Source of the DNA: Mesorhizobium sp. B2-4-15
Lineage (GTDB): Bacteria; Pseudomonadota; Alphaproteobacteria; Rhizobiales; Rhizobiaceae
DNA length: 64,000 nt
Direction of reading: 5' to 3'
Assembly (NCBI RefSeq): GCF_006658505.1
Contig: NZ_VFUZ01000008.1
Location: forward strand, 62,001-126,000
Within the stretch, counting starts at the first letter, position 1, and every line of letters begins with the position of its first letter. The notes beneath the pieces were generated by a model. That model saw only the letters and a list, made by a program, of their open reading frames with translations. It made no database searches and was not told the DNA's origin. The position numbers and the translations under genes are program-made. Shown one piece after another: positions 1-8,616 of this stretch.

Positions 1-661
1 TCGGCGGTGACCGAAGCGGTCGACGCGACCGGCCGCGTGGCCGGCCTGCTGCGCATCAATGCGCCTGGCTACGCTGCGACGATGCTGATCGCGCCCAGGC
101 TCGGGCATTTTCACAGGGGCTATCCGGACGTGGTGCTGGACGTCGTCTCCGATGACAGCCTCAGCGACATCGTCGCCGGGCGCTTCGACGCCGGCATCCG
201 CGCCGGCGAGCGGCTCGAGAAGGACGTCGTGGCCGTTCGGCTGACGCCGGACATGGAGATGATGGCCGTCGCGTCGCCCGACTATCTGAGTACGCGAGGG
301 ATTCCGAACACACCGGCGGACCTGCACGCCCATGCTTGTATCAACTGGCGCTACCCCGGCAGCGGCGCAGTCTATCGTTGGGAGTTCGAGAAGGATGGAA
401 AGGCGTTCGAGATGTCGGTCGACGGACCGTTGACCTCGAAGGCAGGAGGTGGTGCTGGATGGCGCGCTTCAGGGTCTCGGCATCCTCTACACCTTCAATG
501 ATCATCGCATTGTGCGTTCAATCGAGGAAGGACGCCTCCAACGAGTCCTGGTGGATTGGTCGCCGACCTTTCCCGGCCTCTTCCTCTACTATTCGAATCG
601 CCACTCACCAACGCCGGCATTGCGGGCCTTCATCGACTGCCTTCTGGATCGAGATTCATAA
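1..661 (+). pseudogene. LysR-family regulator, C-terminal part, frameshifted
   Basis: The start lies outside the window. Frame 1 reads a LysR effector-binding domain (LLRINAPGYAATMLIAPRL, then VASPDYLSTRGIP with the usual domain-II sequence) as far as about position 440. From about 434 the family-like sequence continues in frame 2 (VLDGALQGLGILYTF, then the C-terminal helix) and ends at 659-661. Frame 1 itself ends at 501 in non-homologous residues. The two halves join well as one LysR C-terminus, so a single indel near 430-445 has broken the gene. A sequencing error cannot be excluded. The DNA-binding half is not visible, so the target is unknown. Confidence 0.75.
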
Positions 662-773
662 AGCGGGGTCAGTTCGTGTCGATGCGCCATCGGAAGGGGC
701 AAGCGAATCGCATGCGAGCCGCTCACGACGAGCGGTGGTCCTTGCGGGCACTCGTTGCGGTTCTTATTGACCG

Positions 774-1172
774 CTAGGGAGACCTGCTCTCCGCCGCCAG
801 CCTCGCCACGGCCAGCAGTCCACCGATGACCGCCATATGTTCGATGGCGAAATCCAAAGAGGTCGCGCGGTCGGCGCCCACCTGATTCCAAAAGTCGTGA
901 GCGACCGGAATTGTCAGCGCGACGAAGCCACTCAGCGCGATGGCGCCAAGCCATTTATATGGACCAACGATCAACTTGGCGCTTCCGAGGAGTTGGATCA
1001 GGATCGTCGCTGCTGCATAGGGTGCTGGCGGCGACAGATGGAAGTGTGTCATCTCCGAAATCGCGCTATTCCAATCGCCTAGCTTGCTCAGCCCGCTTAT
1101 CCAAAACGGCGAACTGACGAGTATGCAGAGCAGTCGCAGCGAGACACTGGAAAACAGTCGACGAGCGTTCAT
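774..1172 (-). CDS. DoxX-like small membrane protein
   Basis: A 132-residue protein with about four hydrophobic helices (roughly residues 10-30, 50-70, 76-95 and 106-125) and the DoxX-type pattern of a Ser/Gly-rich first helix followed by KLGDW. DoxX-family proteins sit in the inner membrane and are linked to redox or sulfur metabolism; the substrate is not known. The gene lies on the same strand as the isochorismatase-type hydrolase at 1262-1915, 89 bp downstream of it, with an 11-bp stem-loop between them. An AGAGGGATT ribosome site precedes the ATG at 1172. Exact subfamily is uncertain. Confidence 0.6.
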   Translation of the reverse strand: MNARRLFSSVSLRLLCILVSSPFWISGLSKLGDWNSAISEMTHFHLSPPAPYAAATILIQLLGSAKLIVGPYKWLGAIALSGFVALTIPVAHDFWNQVGADRATSLDFAIEHMAVIGGLLAVARLAAESRSP

Positions 1173-1200
1173 GCCGGAATCCCTCTTTGGTTCCTGGCGT

Positions 1201-1232
1201 TGCGCCCGATCTTGAGCGTGGGATCGGGCGCA
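1201..1232. terminator. 11-bp stem-loop between hydrolase and DoxX genes
   Basis: TGCGCCCGATC at 1201-1211 is perfectly complementary to GATCGGGCGCA at 1222-1232, with a 10-nt loop. No T-run follows on either strand, so it is either a weak terminator or an mRNA-stabilising hairpin at the 3' end of the hydrolase transcript. Confidence 0.45.
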
Positions 1233-1261
1233 GTCGACTGTCAGGAACAGTGCGGGAGGAG

Positions 1262-1915
1262 CTAGGAAGCCTTCCTGGCAGCGTTTGCGGTCTGGGCCTC
1301 GAAGCTGTCCATCAACAGGCTGTAGCTATGATAGTGATCGCGGACGACCGGCCCGAATTCCTGGGCGGTCGGCAGCCTCCAGTCGCGCTGCAGCTCGAAT
1401 CCAACGGTTGTCCAGTTGATGGGGGTGACCCCGTGATCCTGCATTCTGGCAATGGCGAGGTCGCGAAGGGTCTCGTCACTCCCGCCAGAGGCGTCGACCA
1501 CGCCATACACATTGTAGCCCGCCTCGACCGCCTGCATGGCGGGGAAGGCAAGGCATACATCGATGGTGACACCGGCCATGATCAGGTTCTTGCGGCCGGT
1601 TTTCTCGACCGCGGCCAGGAATTCAGGATCATCCCACGCACTGATGATCCCTTGCCGCCGAATCAGCGGGGCATCGGGGAACATGCTCAGCACCTCTGGG
1701 ATAAACGGGCCGTTTGGACCTTGGTCAAGGCTCGTGGTCAGGATGGTAGGCAGCTTGAAGGCTTTGCCGAGCTTCGCGAGCCCCAGAACATTGTTGCGGT
1801 ATTCGGCGGGTGAATAGTCATGCACCAGCTGCAAGATTCCCGACTGATGGTCGATCAGCAGAAGTGCCGCGTTGTCTTTAGTGAACCGGGACTTTGTATA
1901 GCTATTCGTAGTCAT
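1262..1915 (-). CDS. Isochorismatase-family cysteine hydrolase (YcaC-like)
   Basis: A 217-residue soluble hydrolase of the isochorismatase-like superfamily. The catalytic Asp is D22 in LLLIDHQSG and the nucleophile is C121 in AGVTIDVCLAFPA. The segments TTSLDQGPNGP and ISAWDDPEF match the YcaC branch, whose members act on C-N bonds of unidentified amides. The start ATG at 1915 faces the LysR gene at 2024 across about 110 bp, the classic arrangement of a LysR regulator and its target. Substrate unknown. DoxX downstream may be co-transcribed if the intervening hairpin is leaky. Confidence 0.85.
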   Translation of the reverse strand: MTTNSYTKSRFTKDNAALLLIDHQSGILQLVHDYSPAEYRNNVLGLAKLGKAFKLPTILTTSLDQGPNGPFIPEVLSMFPDAPLIRRQGIISAWDDPEFLAAVEKTGRKNLIMAGVTIDVCLAFPAMQAVEAGYNVYGVVDASGGSDETLRDLAIARMQDHGVTPINWTTVGFELQRDWRLPTAQEFGPVVRDHYHSYSLLMDSFEAQTANAARKAS

Positions 1916-1990
1916 TGCTGTTTTGCTCCTGTGGATAGATGTTTACGGTGAACGGAATTTGGATCCGCACCGCGTGGAACAGTAGACTGG

Positions 1991-2022
1991 CATTTGGAAC
2001 TCCAGCGTCTTACATTTGGAAC
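1991..2022. promoter_or_regulatory. Direct repeat CATTTGGAAC in LysR/hydrolase divergent region
   Basis: CATTTGGAAC occurs at 1991-2000 and again at 2013-2022, 22 bp apart, which is about two helical turns on one face. It lies between the hydrolase start (1915) and the LysR ATG (2024). A recognition site for the adjacent LysR protein is the simplest reading, although LysR sites are usually dyads. Confidence 0.4.
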
Positions 2023-2023
2023 G

Positions 2024-2884
2024 ATGACTGACGCTGTTGACCTCTCCGGCATGGCCCTCTTCGTAAAAATCGTGGAGTGCGGCTCCTTGAGCGCCGCCGG
2101 CCGTTTGCTCGGTCTTCCCAAGGCGACGATCAGTCGCCAGCTTGCGCTGATGGAGCAGCGCATGGGGGCGCCGCTGCTCCTGCGCTCGACGCGCGCGCTC
2201 AGTCTCACCGATACCGGCCGGCGTTACTTTGAGCGGATCCGTCCGATCGTTCACGATGCCGAGCAGGCCCAGGTCGAAGCGCTTGCGGAACATGCGGTCC
2301 CAAGTGGAACGCTAAAGATCGCAGCCCCTGTTGCTTACGGCCAGCATGTCCTGGCGCCGAAACTCTTCACGTTTCTGCAGCGCTATCCGGAGGTACGCAT
2401 CGACCTGCACCTTAGCGACGAGCGCGTGAACGTAGTCGCCGGCGGCTTCGACCTTGTGATACGAATTGGCCAGCTTGGCGACAGCGATCTGCTAAGGCGT
2501 CGGCTCGGGCATGTCGACAGGAAGCTGGTCGCCTCGCCCGACTATCTCGATCGCGCCGGAACACCTCGGACGGTGGCGGAGCTTGCCAGTCACCGTGGCA
2601 TCCTTACGCGTACGGATCTCGATCACTGGACGATCGACAGTCAGTCGATACGCATCCCATGGAAAATCAGTACCAGCAACATGCATGTAACCCGCGATGC
2701 GGCATGCGCAGGTCTGGGTATAGCCCTGTTGCCCGGGTATCTGGCCGACGTCCCGATCGCGGAGGGAAATCTTGTCCGAATCCTTCCTGAAAGTCGCCTG
2801 GATCAGATTGAAGCGACGGCACTGCAGGCGCGCTCGGTTACACCATCCATTGCCGTAAAAGCACTCATAAAGCACCTTGTCTGA
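2024..2884 (+). CDS. LysR-family transcriptional regulator
   Basis: A 286-residue LysR regulator. An N-terminal winged helix-turn-helix covers about residues 8-65 (FVKIVECGSLSAAGRLLGLPK, then ATISRQLALMEQ). The effector-binding domain runs from about residue 90 (GTLKIAAPVAYGQHVL) to the end. The ATG at 2024 is chosen over an in-frame TTG at 1994 because LysR proteins start a few residues before the first helix and GGAAC lies just upstream. It is divergent from the isochorismatase-type hydrolase and probably controls it and itself. The effector is unknown. Confidence 0.88.
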   Translation: MTDAVDLSGMALFVKIVECGSLSAAGRLLGLPKATISRQLALMEQRMGAPLLLRSTRALSLTDTGRRYFERIRPIVHDAEQAQVEALAEHAVPSGTLKIAAPVAYGQHVLAPKLFTFLQRYPEVRIDLHLSDERVNVVAGGFDLVIRIGQLGDSDLLRRRLGHVDRKLVASPDYLDRAGTPRTVAELASHRGILTRTDLDHWTIDSQSIRIPWKISTSNMHVTRDAACAGLGIALLPGYLADVPIAEGNLVRILPESRLDQIEATALQARSVTPSIAVKALIKHLV

Positions 2885-3017
2885 ACCGACAGCATTGTCG
2901 CTGCCGTCAGGCGCCATCACCAAGTCGCAGCCCTCGCTCTGCTGGAGTCGTTGCGTTCTGAACCCGGACCGAGGTGCGCGCTCGCCCTTGCCATCTCCAG
3001 TCGAACCTGGTCCGCTC

Positions 3018-3208
3018 CTGCTGAGTCTGGCCGCTATTGATTTCGTAAACCGAGCCCGTGACGAACGATGCCTCGTCGGAAAGCAGGAAGGTCACCACGC
3101 CAGCCACCTCTTCCGGTCTTCCTTGCCGACCCATGGCGGTCTTCGACAGTTGAATGCCATCCCGGAGCCGCCGCCGGTCACAAGTCCAACCTTTTCCTCA
3201 AACGACAT
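3018..3208 (-). pseudogene. SDR oxidoreductase remnant with internal deletion
   Basis: Reading leftwards from an ATG at 3208, the sequence begins like an SDR ([17 protein letters not shown], the glycine-rich NAD(P) motif). It then jumps, in another frame, to a typical SDR C-terminus ([20 protein letters not shown], then [11 protein letters not shown]) from about 3131 down. The roughly 180 central residues carrying NNAG and the YxxxK catalytic pair are missing, and the normal stop is lost, so the frame runs on to 2907. This is a deletion relic, not a working enzyme. An intact SDR of similar type is at 7483-8229. Confidence 0.75.
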
Positions 3209-3351
3209 TGCAGTTCTCCATTTCGATGAAGCTTGTCGAGACGGTCCAATGCGCCGCTATTGGGGAGAGCACGCTGAACACCGCGCCAGCGGGATCCGCG
3301 AAGAGCTGGCGCTTGCAGTGGTGCGACGCCGCCTTGACTCCGTGGCGGGTC

Positions 3352-4008
3352 TCACATCCGATTGTGATTACGCGCCTGCATGACAAAGGCCGAAAAATGG
3401 GCCACGTCGGCGTCGCTTGGTTCCTGACCCGTGAAGCTGCGCAGATAGGCCGCAAGGTGGCCAAGGCGAGTCTCCGCCAGCTCTTTCACGTCCAGCACAT
3501 AGTAGCCTATTTGCATGTAGTAGAGCACGCGGGCGCGAATGAGAGCGTCTTCTTCACTGTAGCCATGACGCAGATAAAGGTCGCGTATGGCGCCCAGTCT
3601 CTCATCATCCGCCGTGTCAATGATCCTGCGCACTTCGGCGGAGCGGCGTGCCCACTCGCGCACAGCGAAATCGAAGCGCGGGTCGAACAGACTCTCGTCC
3701 GCCCAGCACTCAAAGACGTTCATCACACCACGTATGATGGTCTGGGCAGGCCTTGCTGCCCGTTCGACTATCGCCCTGGTGTTCGTGTCACGCCAGTGCT
3801 CCAGCAGGCGATTCAGCAGATCCTGGCGGTTCTCGAAATAATTGTAGAAACTCGATCGCGACACGCCGAGCCGCTCGCTCATCTGCAGGACGCGTACGCT
3901 TTCCACGCCCTCGGTGACCAGCACCTCCAGAGCCAGATTGATCCAGTCCCAGCGCGTCACCTTGATATTGCCGGGGGCGGTCTCTTTCTGCGGCATCAGC
4001 TTGATCAT
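3352..4008 (-). CDS. TetR/AcrR-family transcriptional regulator
   Basis: A 218-residue TetR protein. The N-terminal HTH domain spans about residues 15-62 (WINLALEVLVTEGVESVRVL, then MSERLGVSRSSFYNYFENRQ). The C-terminal ligand domain is helical and unassigned. The frame stays open upstream to 4128, but MIKLMPQKE at 4008 fits the usual short N-terminus; MPQKE at 3996 is an alternative. It is transcribed away from the Tat-exported binding-protein gene at 4550 and may regulate it. The upstream sequence holds repeated TGTCCAAT boxes. Confidence 0.8.
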   Translation of the reverse strand: MIKLMPQKETAPGNIKVTRWDWINLALEVLVTEGVESVRVLQMSERLGVSRSSFYNYFENRQDLLNRLLEHWRDTNTRAIVERAARPAQTIIRGVMNVFECWADESLFDPRFDFAVREWARRSAEVRRIIDTADDERLGAIRDLYLRHGYSEEDALIRARVLYYMQIGYYVLDVKELAETRLGHLAAYLRSFTGQEPSDADVAHFSAFVMQARNHNRM

Positions 4009-4060
4009 GACTGACGAATGACACAGCCCAAAACACGACGCAAGGAGGACTAGACATAGC

Positions 4061-4089
4061 TGTCCAATCATTGTACATATATGTCCAAT
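4061..4089. promoter_or_regulatory. Repeated TGTCCAAT boxes around a palindrome upstream of tetR
   Basis: TGTCCAAT stands at 4061-4068 and 4082-4089, 21 bp apart, and a perfect 10-bp palindrome ACATATATGT lies at 4075-4084 between and overlapping them. The AT-rich patch in otherwise GC-rich DNA is 53 bp upstream of the TetR start, so it is a candidate promoter and TetR operator. Confidence 0.45.
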
Positions 4090-4549
4090 AGTGATCGTCC
4101 TGATCTTGGGAGGCAGGATTGACGTCACATTATCGAGCAGTCGCTATCGGAGGCAGGGTCGCCGGCGCTTTGGTGTCGTATCACCCCGCCGAACCCGGTT
4201 GGACGGATGTGGTCCGGATCGGTCGGGATGAATTCGCCGCCGGCTCAACATTGCCATGCGGCCGCAGGCTTCCGCGTTTTGAAATGCCGATCCGAACCCC
4301 GCCGCTTTCGACGAGCCGCCAGTTCTCGACATTTCGAATTTCGGCACTTCGCCGGAGACCAGTTCGCGCCCGGCAACCGTACGCGCCAACGGCATCTGGA
4401 GCGGACGTTCGAGCGTTTCCTGCGGCTGCGGCCTCGGCCGAAATCCTCGACGAATTTATCGCGCGCCGCACCGAAGAGGGTGGCGCGACGCCCGTCTCCT
4501 GACGGGCAATGGCTGATGAAACGGGCCTGACGGCCAATGGGAGGAAGAG
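4090..4549. other. Non-coding region upstream of the binding-protein gene
   Basis: About 460 bp without a convincing gene. Open frames on both strands are arginine-rich and show no domain; they look like by-products of GC-rich DNA. The last 15 bases hold a strong ribosome site (GGGAGGAAGAG) for the gene at 4550. No hairpin or tRNA-like fold was noticed. Confidence 0.5.
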
Positions 4550-6199
4550 ATGGGCTTTCTGAGACGCAACGACAAACCTGTTCCCGAAACTGTCCAGCGG
4601 ATGGCGGTGGAGGCCGCTGAGGGACGCATGGATCGCCGCGAATTCCTGGCGCTCGCCAGCGTCTTCGGGCTGTCGACAGCCGTCGCCTACGGCATGATCG
4701 GTCTCGCGGTCCCGACGACGGCGGCGGCGCAGCCGAAGAAAGGCGGCGTCATCAAGGTGGCCATGCTGGTCAAGGAGATGAAGGATATACGCAGCTTCGA
4801 CTGGGGCGAAATGGGCAACATCGCCCGCCAGGTCCTGGAGCCGCTGGTCAGATACACGAAGGATTTCATCTTCAAGCCCATGCTTCTCGAAAGATGGGAC
4901 GTGAACGACGATGCGACCGAGTACGTGCTGCATCTGCGCAAGGGCGTGAAATGGAACAACGGCGACGATTTCAACGCCGACGACGTTATCTTCAACCTCG
5001 AACGCTGGTGCGAAAAATCTGCGCAAGGCAATTCCATGGCCGCGCGCATGGCCAGCCTGATCGACCCGGCGACGGGCAGGGCCCGGGCCGGCGCCATCGC
5101 CAGGGTCGACGACCATACGGTGAAGCTGAAACCGTCGGTGCCGGACATTTCCATCATCCCCGCCTTTTCGGACTATCCGGCCCTCATCGTGCATCGCGAC
5201 TTCGAGAAGATGGGTTCGGATTTCGTGAAGAGCCCGATCGGCACCGGACCGTTCGAACTCGTCTCCTACGAAACCGCGGTGCACGCGCTCTACAAGCGGC
5301 GCGAGAACGGCGGGCCCTGGTGGGGCGGCGAGGTTCATCTCGACGGCATCGAATTCATCGACTACGGCAACGACCCCAACGCCATGATCAGCGCCTTCGA
5401 GGCGGGTGAAGTCCATACCAACTATGAGACCACCGGCGACTATGTGGCGATCCTGGACAAGATGGGGCTAGTGCGCAGCGGGATTCTGACCGCCGGCACT
5501 CTGACGGCGCGCATGAACGTCAACAACAAGCCATATGACGACCAGAGGGTGCGCAATGCCGTCCAACTCGCGGTCGACAATGGAGCGGTGCTTAGCCTGG
5601 GCTACAACAATCTTGGCGAGGTGGCGGAAAACCACCATGTGTGCGGCATCCATCCCGAATACGCGCCGCTTCCCAAGATGGAGAGGAACATCGAGAAGGC
5701 GAAAGCGATGATGGCCGAGGCCGGTCAGGCGAACTTCGAGCACGAGATCATCACGGTCGACGAGGATTGGCAGAAGAACACCGGCGATGCTATCGCGGCG
5801 CAGATGCGCGAGGCCGGCTTCAAAGTGAAGCGGACTGTTCTGCCAGGCTCGACCTTCTGGAACGATTGGACGAAATATCCCTTCTCGCTCACCGTCTGGT
5901 CGATGCGGCCGCTCGGCGTGCAGGTGCTGGCGGTTGCCTACCGCTCTGGCGAAGCTTGGAACGAGTCCGGTTTCTCGAACAAGGAATTTGACGAGAAACT
6001 ATCTCAGGCGATGGCTACCCCCGACGTAGAGAAGCGGCGCGCGATCATGAAGGATGTCGAGAAGATCCTTCAGGACTCCGGTGTCCTCGTTCAGGCTTAC
6101 TGGCGCAAGATCTTCAATCACTCTGCACAGGCGGTGAAGAACTATAGCACCCATCCCATGCAGGAAACGATCTTCGAAGAGGTATGGCTGGAAACCTAG
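4550..6199 (+). CDS. Tat-exported ABC substrate-binding protein, family 5 (peptide/opine type)
   Basis: A 549-residue periplasmic solute-binding protein of the DppA/OppA family. Residues 25-60 form a Tat signal ([20 protein letters not shown]) ending at about AAAQPKKG. The mature part carries the family landmarks [28 protein letters not shown] near residues 120-145, and [13 protein letters not shown]. It probably binds an oligopeptide, opine or similar ligand. No permease or ATPase genes lie nearby, so it is an orphan that must use a transporter encoded elsewhere. A strong Shine-Dalgarno sequence fixes the start. The TetR gene at 3352-4008 points away from it and is the likely regulator. Confidence 0.88.
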   Translation: MGFLRRNDKPVPETVQRMAVEAAEGRMDRREFLALASVFGLSTAVAYGMIGLAVPTTAAAQPKKGGVIKVAMLVKEMKDIRSFDWGEMGNIARQVLEPLVRYTKDFIFKPMLLERWDVNDDATEYVLHLRKGVKWNNGDDFNADDVIFNLERWCEKSAQGNSMAARMASLIDPATGRARAGAIARVDDHTVKLKPSVPDISIIPAFSDYPALIVHRDFEKMGSDFVKSPIGTGPFELVSYETAVHALYKRRENGGPWWGGEVHLDGIEFIDYGNDPNAMISAFEAGEVHTNYETTGDYVAILDKMGLVRSGILTAGTLTARMNVNNKPYDDQRVRNAVQLAVDNGAVLSLGYNNLGEVAENHHVCGIHPEYAPLPKMERNIEKAKAMMAEAGQANFEHEIITVDEDWQKNTGDAIAAQMREAGFKVKRTVLPGSTFWNDWTKYPFSLTVWSMRPLGVQVLAVAYRSGEAWNESGFSNKEFDEKLSQAMATPDVEKRRAIMKDVEKILQDSGVLVQAYWRKIFNHSAQAVKNYSTHPMQETIFEEVWLET

Positions 6200-6305
6200 G
6201 TGAAGCTCACATCGAGCGGCACGGGCTGTCCGCCATAGACACGGCCGCAGTGTCCGCCCCGATCAATCACGCCGATACGATGCCCCAGATGCAAGGAAAC
6301 AAAAC

Positions 6306-7349
6306 GTGGCCACACGCTTGACTGAGGAAAGGCACGTCGTCCTTGCTGTTTATCCGGGTGTATCGCTGTTGGATCTGGGCGGACCGCTGGAGGCGTTCCG
6401 CGTATTCTCGGAGTTCGGAGGCGACCACCGCATCCGCTACAAATGCACCGTTGTTTCTTCGCAAGGCGGCCAGGTAGCCACGGCCGACGGAGTGCCGCTT
6501 GTCGCGCAATCGATCAAATCCCTCTATCGTGTGAAGATCGATACGCTGATTGTGCCCGGGGCGTTTCTGGTCGATGACGTCACGCGTGATGTCGATCTCG
6601 TCAAGTGGGTGGCAAAAACGGGCCCGCGATGCCGCCGCGTATGTTCCGTCTGCGTCGGCAGTTTCTTGCTCGCCGCGGCAGGCCTGTTGAAGGGTCGACG
6701 CGCCGCCACTCATTGGATGCACGCGAAATTGCTTGCCCAACGGTATCCCGAAATAACCGTGGAACCCGACGCCATTTTTGTCCGCGACGGACGTGTTTGG
6801 TCGTCCGCCGGAGTAACTACCGGGATTGATCTGGCCTTGGCTTTGATCGAGGACGATTGCGGTCGTGAGGCGGCAATGAGCGTGGCGCGTATGCTTGTTG
6901 TCTATCTCAAACGCGCTGGCGGTCAATCGCAGTACAGCGCGCTTCTCGCGACTCAAGGAGAAGCGGATTCTGATGCGTTCATCGAACTCGACCGTTGGAT
7001 CGCCGAGAATCTCACCACCTCGCTGAATGTCGAGGCCCTGGCGGAGCGTATGCACATGAGCTTGAGGAATTTTACCCGTGTTTACACCCAAAAACGCGGG
7101 CGGACTCCCGCCAAGGCGGTTGAAGCAATACGCCTCGACGCCGCGCGACGTCTTCTTGAAGAAAGCGACGATCGGATCGAAGGGATAGCCGAGACGTGCG
7201 GATATCGGGGCGAGGAGCAAATGCGGGCCGCGTTTGTGCGCGTCCTTAACATTCCGCCTCGTGAGTATCGCCGCCGTTTTGCCACCAGAAACAGTTCGTT
7301 GGAGAGATCAAACAAAGCCGGCGACGGCTGCCAACTCAATTCGCAATGA
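6306..7349 (+). CDS. GlxA-family AraC-type regulator (DJ-1/PfpI + AraC HTH)
   Basis: A 347-residue regulator starting at GTG 6306, with AAGGA eight bases before it. The N-terminal half (about residues 10-195) is a DJ-1/PfpI-like sensor: VVLAVYPGVSLLDLGGPLEAF, with the nucleophile-elbow region VCSVCVGSFLLAAAGLL and the following THWMHA. The C-terminal AraC domain starts near residue 215 with two HTH units (LNVEALAERMHMSLRNFTRV and IEGIAETCGYRGEEQMRAAF). GlxA proteins often control uptake or breakdown of methylated nitrogen compounds such as betaine. The likely target is the binding protein just upstream or the GMC operon at 7483-10335, but neither link is shown by the sequence. Confidence 0.88.
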   Translation: MATRLTEERHVVLAVYPGVSLLDLGGPLEAFRVFSEFGGDHRIRYKCTVVSSQGGQVATADGVPLVAQSIKSLYRVKIDTLIVPGAFLVDDVTRDVDLVKWVAKTGPRCRRVCSVCVGSFLLAAAGLLKGRRAATHWMHAKLLAQRYPEITVEPDAIFVRDGRVWSSAGVTTGIDLALALIEDDCGREAAMSVARMLVVYLKRAGGQSQYSALLATQGEADSDAFIELDRWIAENLTTSLNVEALAERMHMSLRNFTRVYTQKRGRTPAKAVEAIRLDAARRLLEESDDRIEGIAETCGYRGEEQMRAAFVRVLNIPPREYRRRFATRNSSLERSNKAGDGCQLNSQ

Positions 7350-7482
7350 TCCGGCTGTCTTTTGCGTAGCTGGTCGGTTCAAGCCGTCGCCGCGACACCG
7401 GCCAAGCGACTTTGTCGCCTATTTTCCTGCGCCGCCTGTGGCATGTTCCGAAAGCTGATGGGGCGGGCTCAACAGGTGTCGA

Positions 7483-8229
7483 TTATGGGGTAGTGAAACC
7501 TCCATCCACGGCATGAACAGTGCCTGTCGCGTAGCGGGAATCATCGGACAGCAAGAAAGCCACCAGCCCGGCTACGTCTTCCGGCGTGCCGTGGCGACCG
7601 AGCGGCACGGTCTCGCCGAACGTCTTGTCGGATCCAGCGAACACTTCCTCGGCAAGCTTGAATGTCATGGATCCCGCTATTGGACCCGGAGCGCACGCAT
7701 TGACCCGAATGCCGCGGTTTCCAACTTCGAGGGCAGCGGTCTTCGTCATGCCAACAATTGCGTGTTTTGAACCGACATAGGCGACGATGCCGGCGCCCCC
7801 GACGACGCCAAGTGCGCTTGACATGTTCACCACTGAGCCTCCGTCGCGCATTCGCGGGAAAACGTACTTCATCCCGAGAAAGACGCCGCGAACGTTGACA
7901 GCCATGACCCGGTCGAAATCCGCTTCGGGAAAGTCGACAATCGGACGAACACGGGTCTGGATGCCGGCATTGTTGACGAACCCGTCGATCGCACCCCACA
8001 GCGAGAACGCCTTTTCGGCGTACGCTTTTACCTGCTCGGTGTTTGTGACGTCGGCGACAAAGGACTCCAATACGCCCTGCGGCGAAATCTTGTCCAGCTT
8101 GGTGCGTTCTTCCTCGCGCTCCACCACGGCGAGCACGTTTGCTCCCTCCGATATCAGCCGCTCGGAGATTGCTAGACCAAGGTCGCCACCGGCCCCTGTA
8201 ATGACGATGTTCTTTCCCGTGAAGCGCAT
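7483..8229 (-). CDS. SDR-family NAD(P)-dependent oxidoreductase
   Basis: A 248-residue classical short-chain dehydrogenase. It has the cofactor motif TGAGGDLG at residues 11-18, NNAG near residue 88, catalytic Ser in NMSSALG, and the YxxxK pair in AYVGSKHAIVGMTK. The C-terminus (TPEDVAGLVAFLLSDDSRYA) is complete. The ATG at 8229 is preferred over upstream in-frame starts because AGGGGACAAG precedes it and MRFTGKNIVITGAGG is the normal beginning. It is the last gene of a three-gene operon behind a GMC oxidoreductase and an ABM protein, so it probably reduces or oxidises a product of that alcohol pathway. Confidence 0.92.
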   Translation of the reverse strand: MRFTGKNIVITGAGGDLGLAISERLISEGANVLAVVEREEERTKLDKISPQGVLESFVADVTNTEQVKAYAEKAFSLWGAIDGFVNNAGIQTRVRPIVDFPEADFDRVMAVNVRGVFLGMKYVFPRMRDGGSVVNMSSALGVVGGAGIVAYVGSKHAIVGMTKTAALEVGNRGIRVNACAPGPIAGSMTFKLAEEVFAGSDKTFGETVPLGRHGTPEDVAGLVAFLLSDDSRYATGTVHAVDGGFTTP

Positions 8230-8273
8230 CTTGTCCCCTGTGATTGGTTGTCGATCTCTGTCCGTCATGCGCC

Positions 8274-8585
8274 CTAAGCTCGCATCGTGGACGCCGAAAT
8301 CATGGAAAATCTGCGCAACTCGATGTCGCCGGTGATCAGTGTCGGTGCCGCTGCCAGAAACTTTCGGATATGTTTCGCATGCATGTGGGCCTCCAATCCG
8401 CTGGCTGTTTTCCAGTTTTCGTAAACGAACCAAACGTCGGGATCCTCGACGGACTGGTGCAGGTTGTAGCTCAGACACTCCGCTTCACTCCGTGTAGGCT
8501 CGACAAGAGCCACCAGCGCCATCCCCAGCTCATGCGTCCGCCCTGGGCGAGCGCGGAAGAATGCGAGATTTGTGACTGTGCTCAT
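8274..8585 (-). CDS. Antibiotic-biosynthesis-monooxygenase (ABM) domain protein
   Basis: A 103-residue single-domain protein of the ABM/YgiN dimeric alpha-beta barrel family, recognised by FFRARPGRTHELGMALVALV, CLSYNLHQSVEDPDVWFVYE and the NWKTASGLEAHMHAKHIRKF motif. Such proteins oxidise quinol-like or polyketide substrates without cofactor, or only bind them. The ATG at 8585 follows AAGGATCGAAGA. It sits between the GMC oxidoreductase (stop 31 bp upstream) and the SDR (45 bp downstream), which supports one transcript. Confidence 0.85.
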   Translation of the reverse strand: MSTVTNLAFFRARPGRTHELGMALVALVEPTRSEAECLSYNLHQSVEDPDVWFVYENWKTASGLEAHMHAKHIRKFLAAAPTLITGDIELRRFSMISASTMRA

Positions 8586-8616
8586 CTTCTTCGATCCTTC
8601 CGAAATCACTGCGGCG

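Noticed and set aside
4181..5416. A 411-codon minus-strand frame over the binding-protein gene
   Set aside because: Shadow; the plus strand has a signal peptide, ribosome site and conserved motifs.
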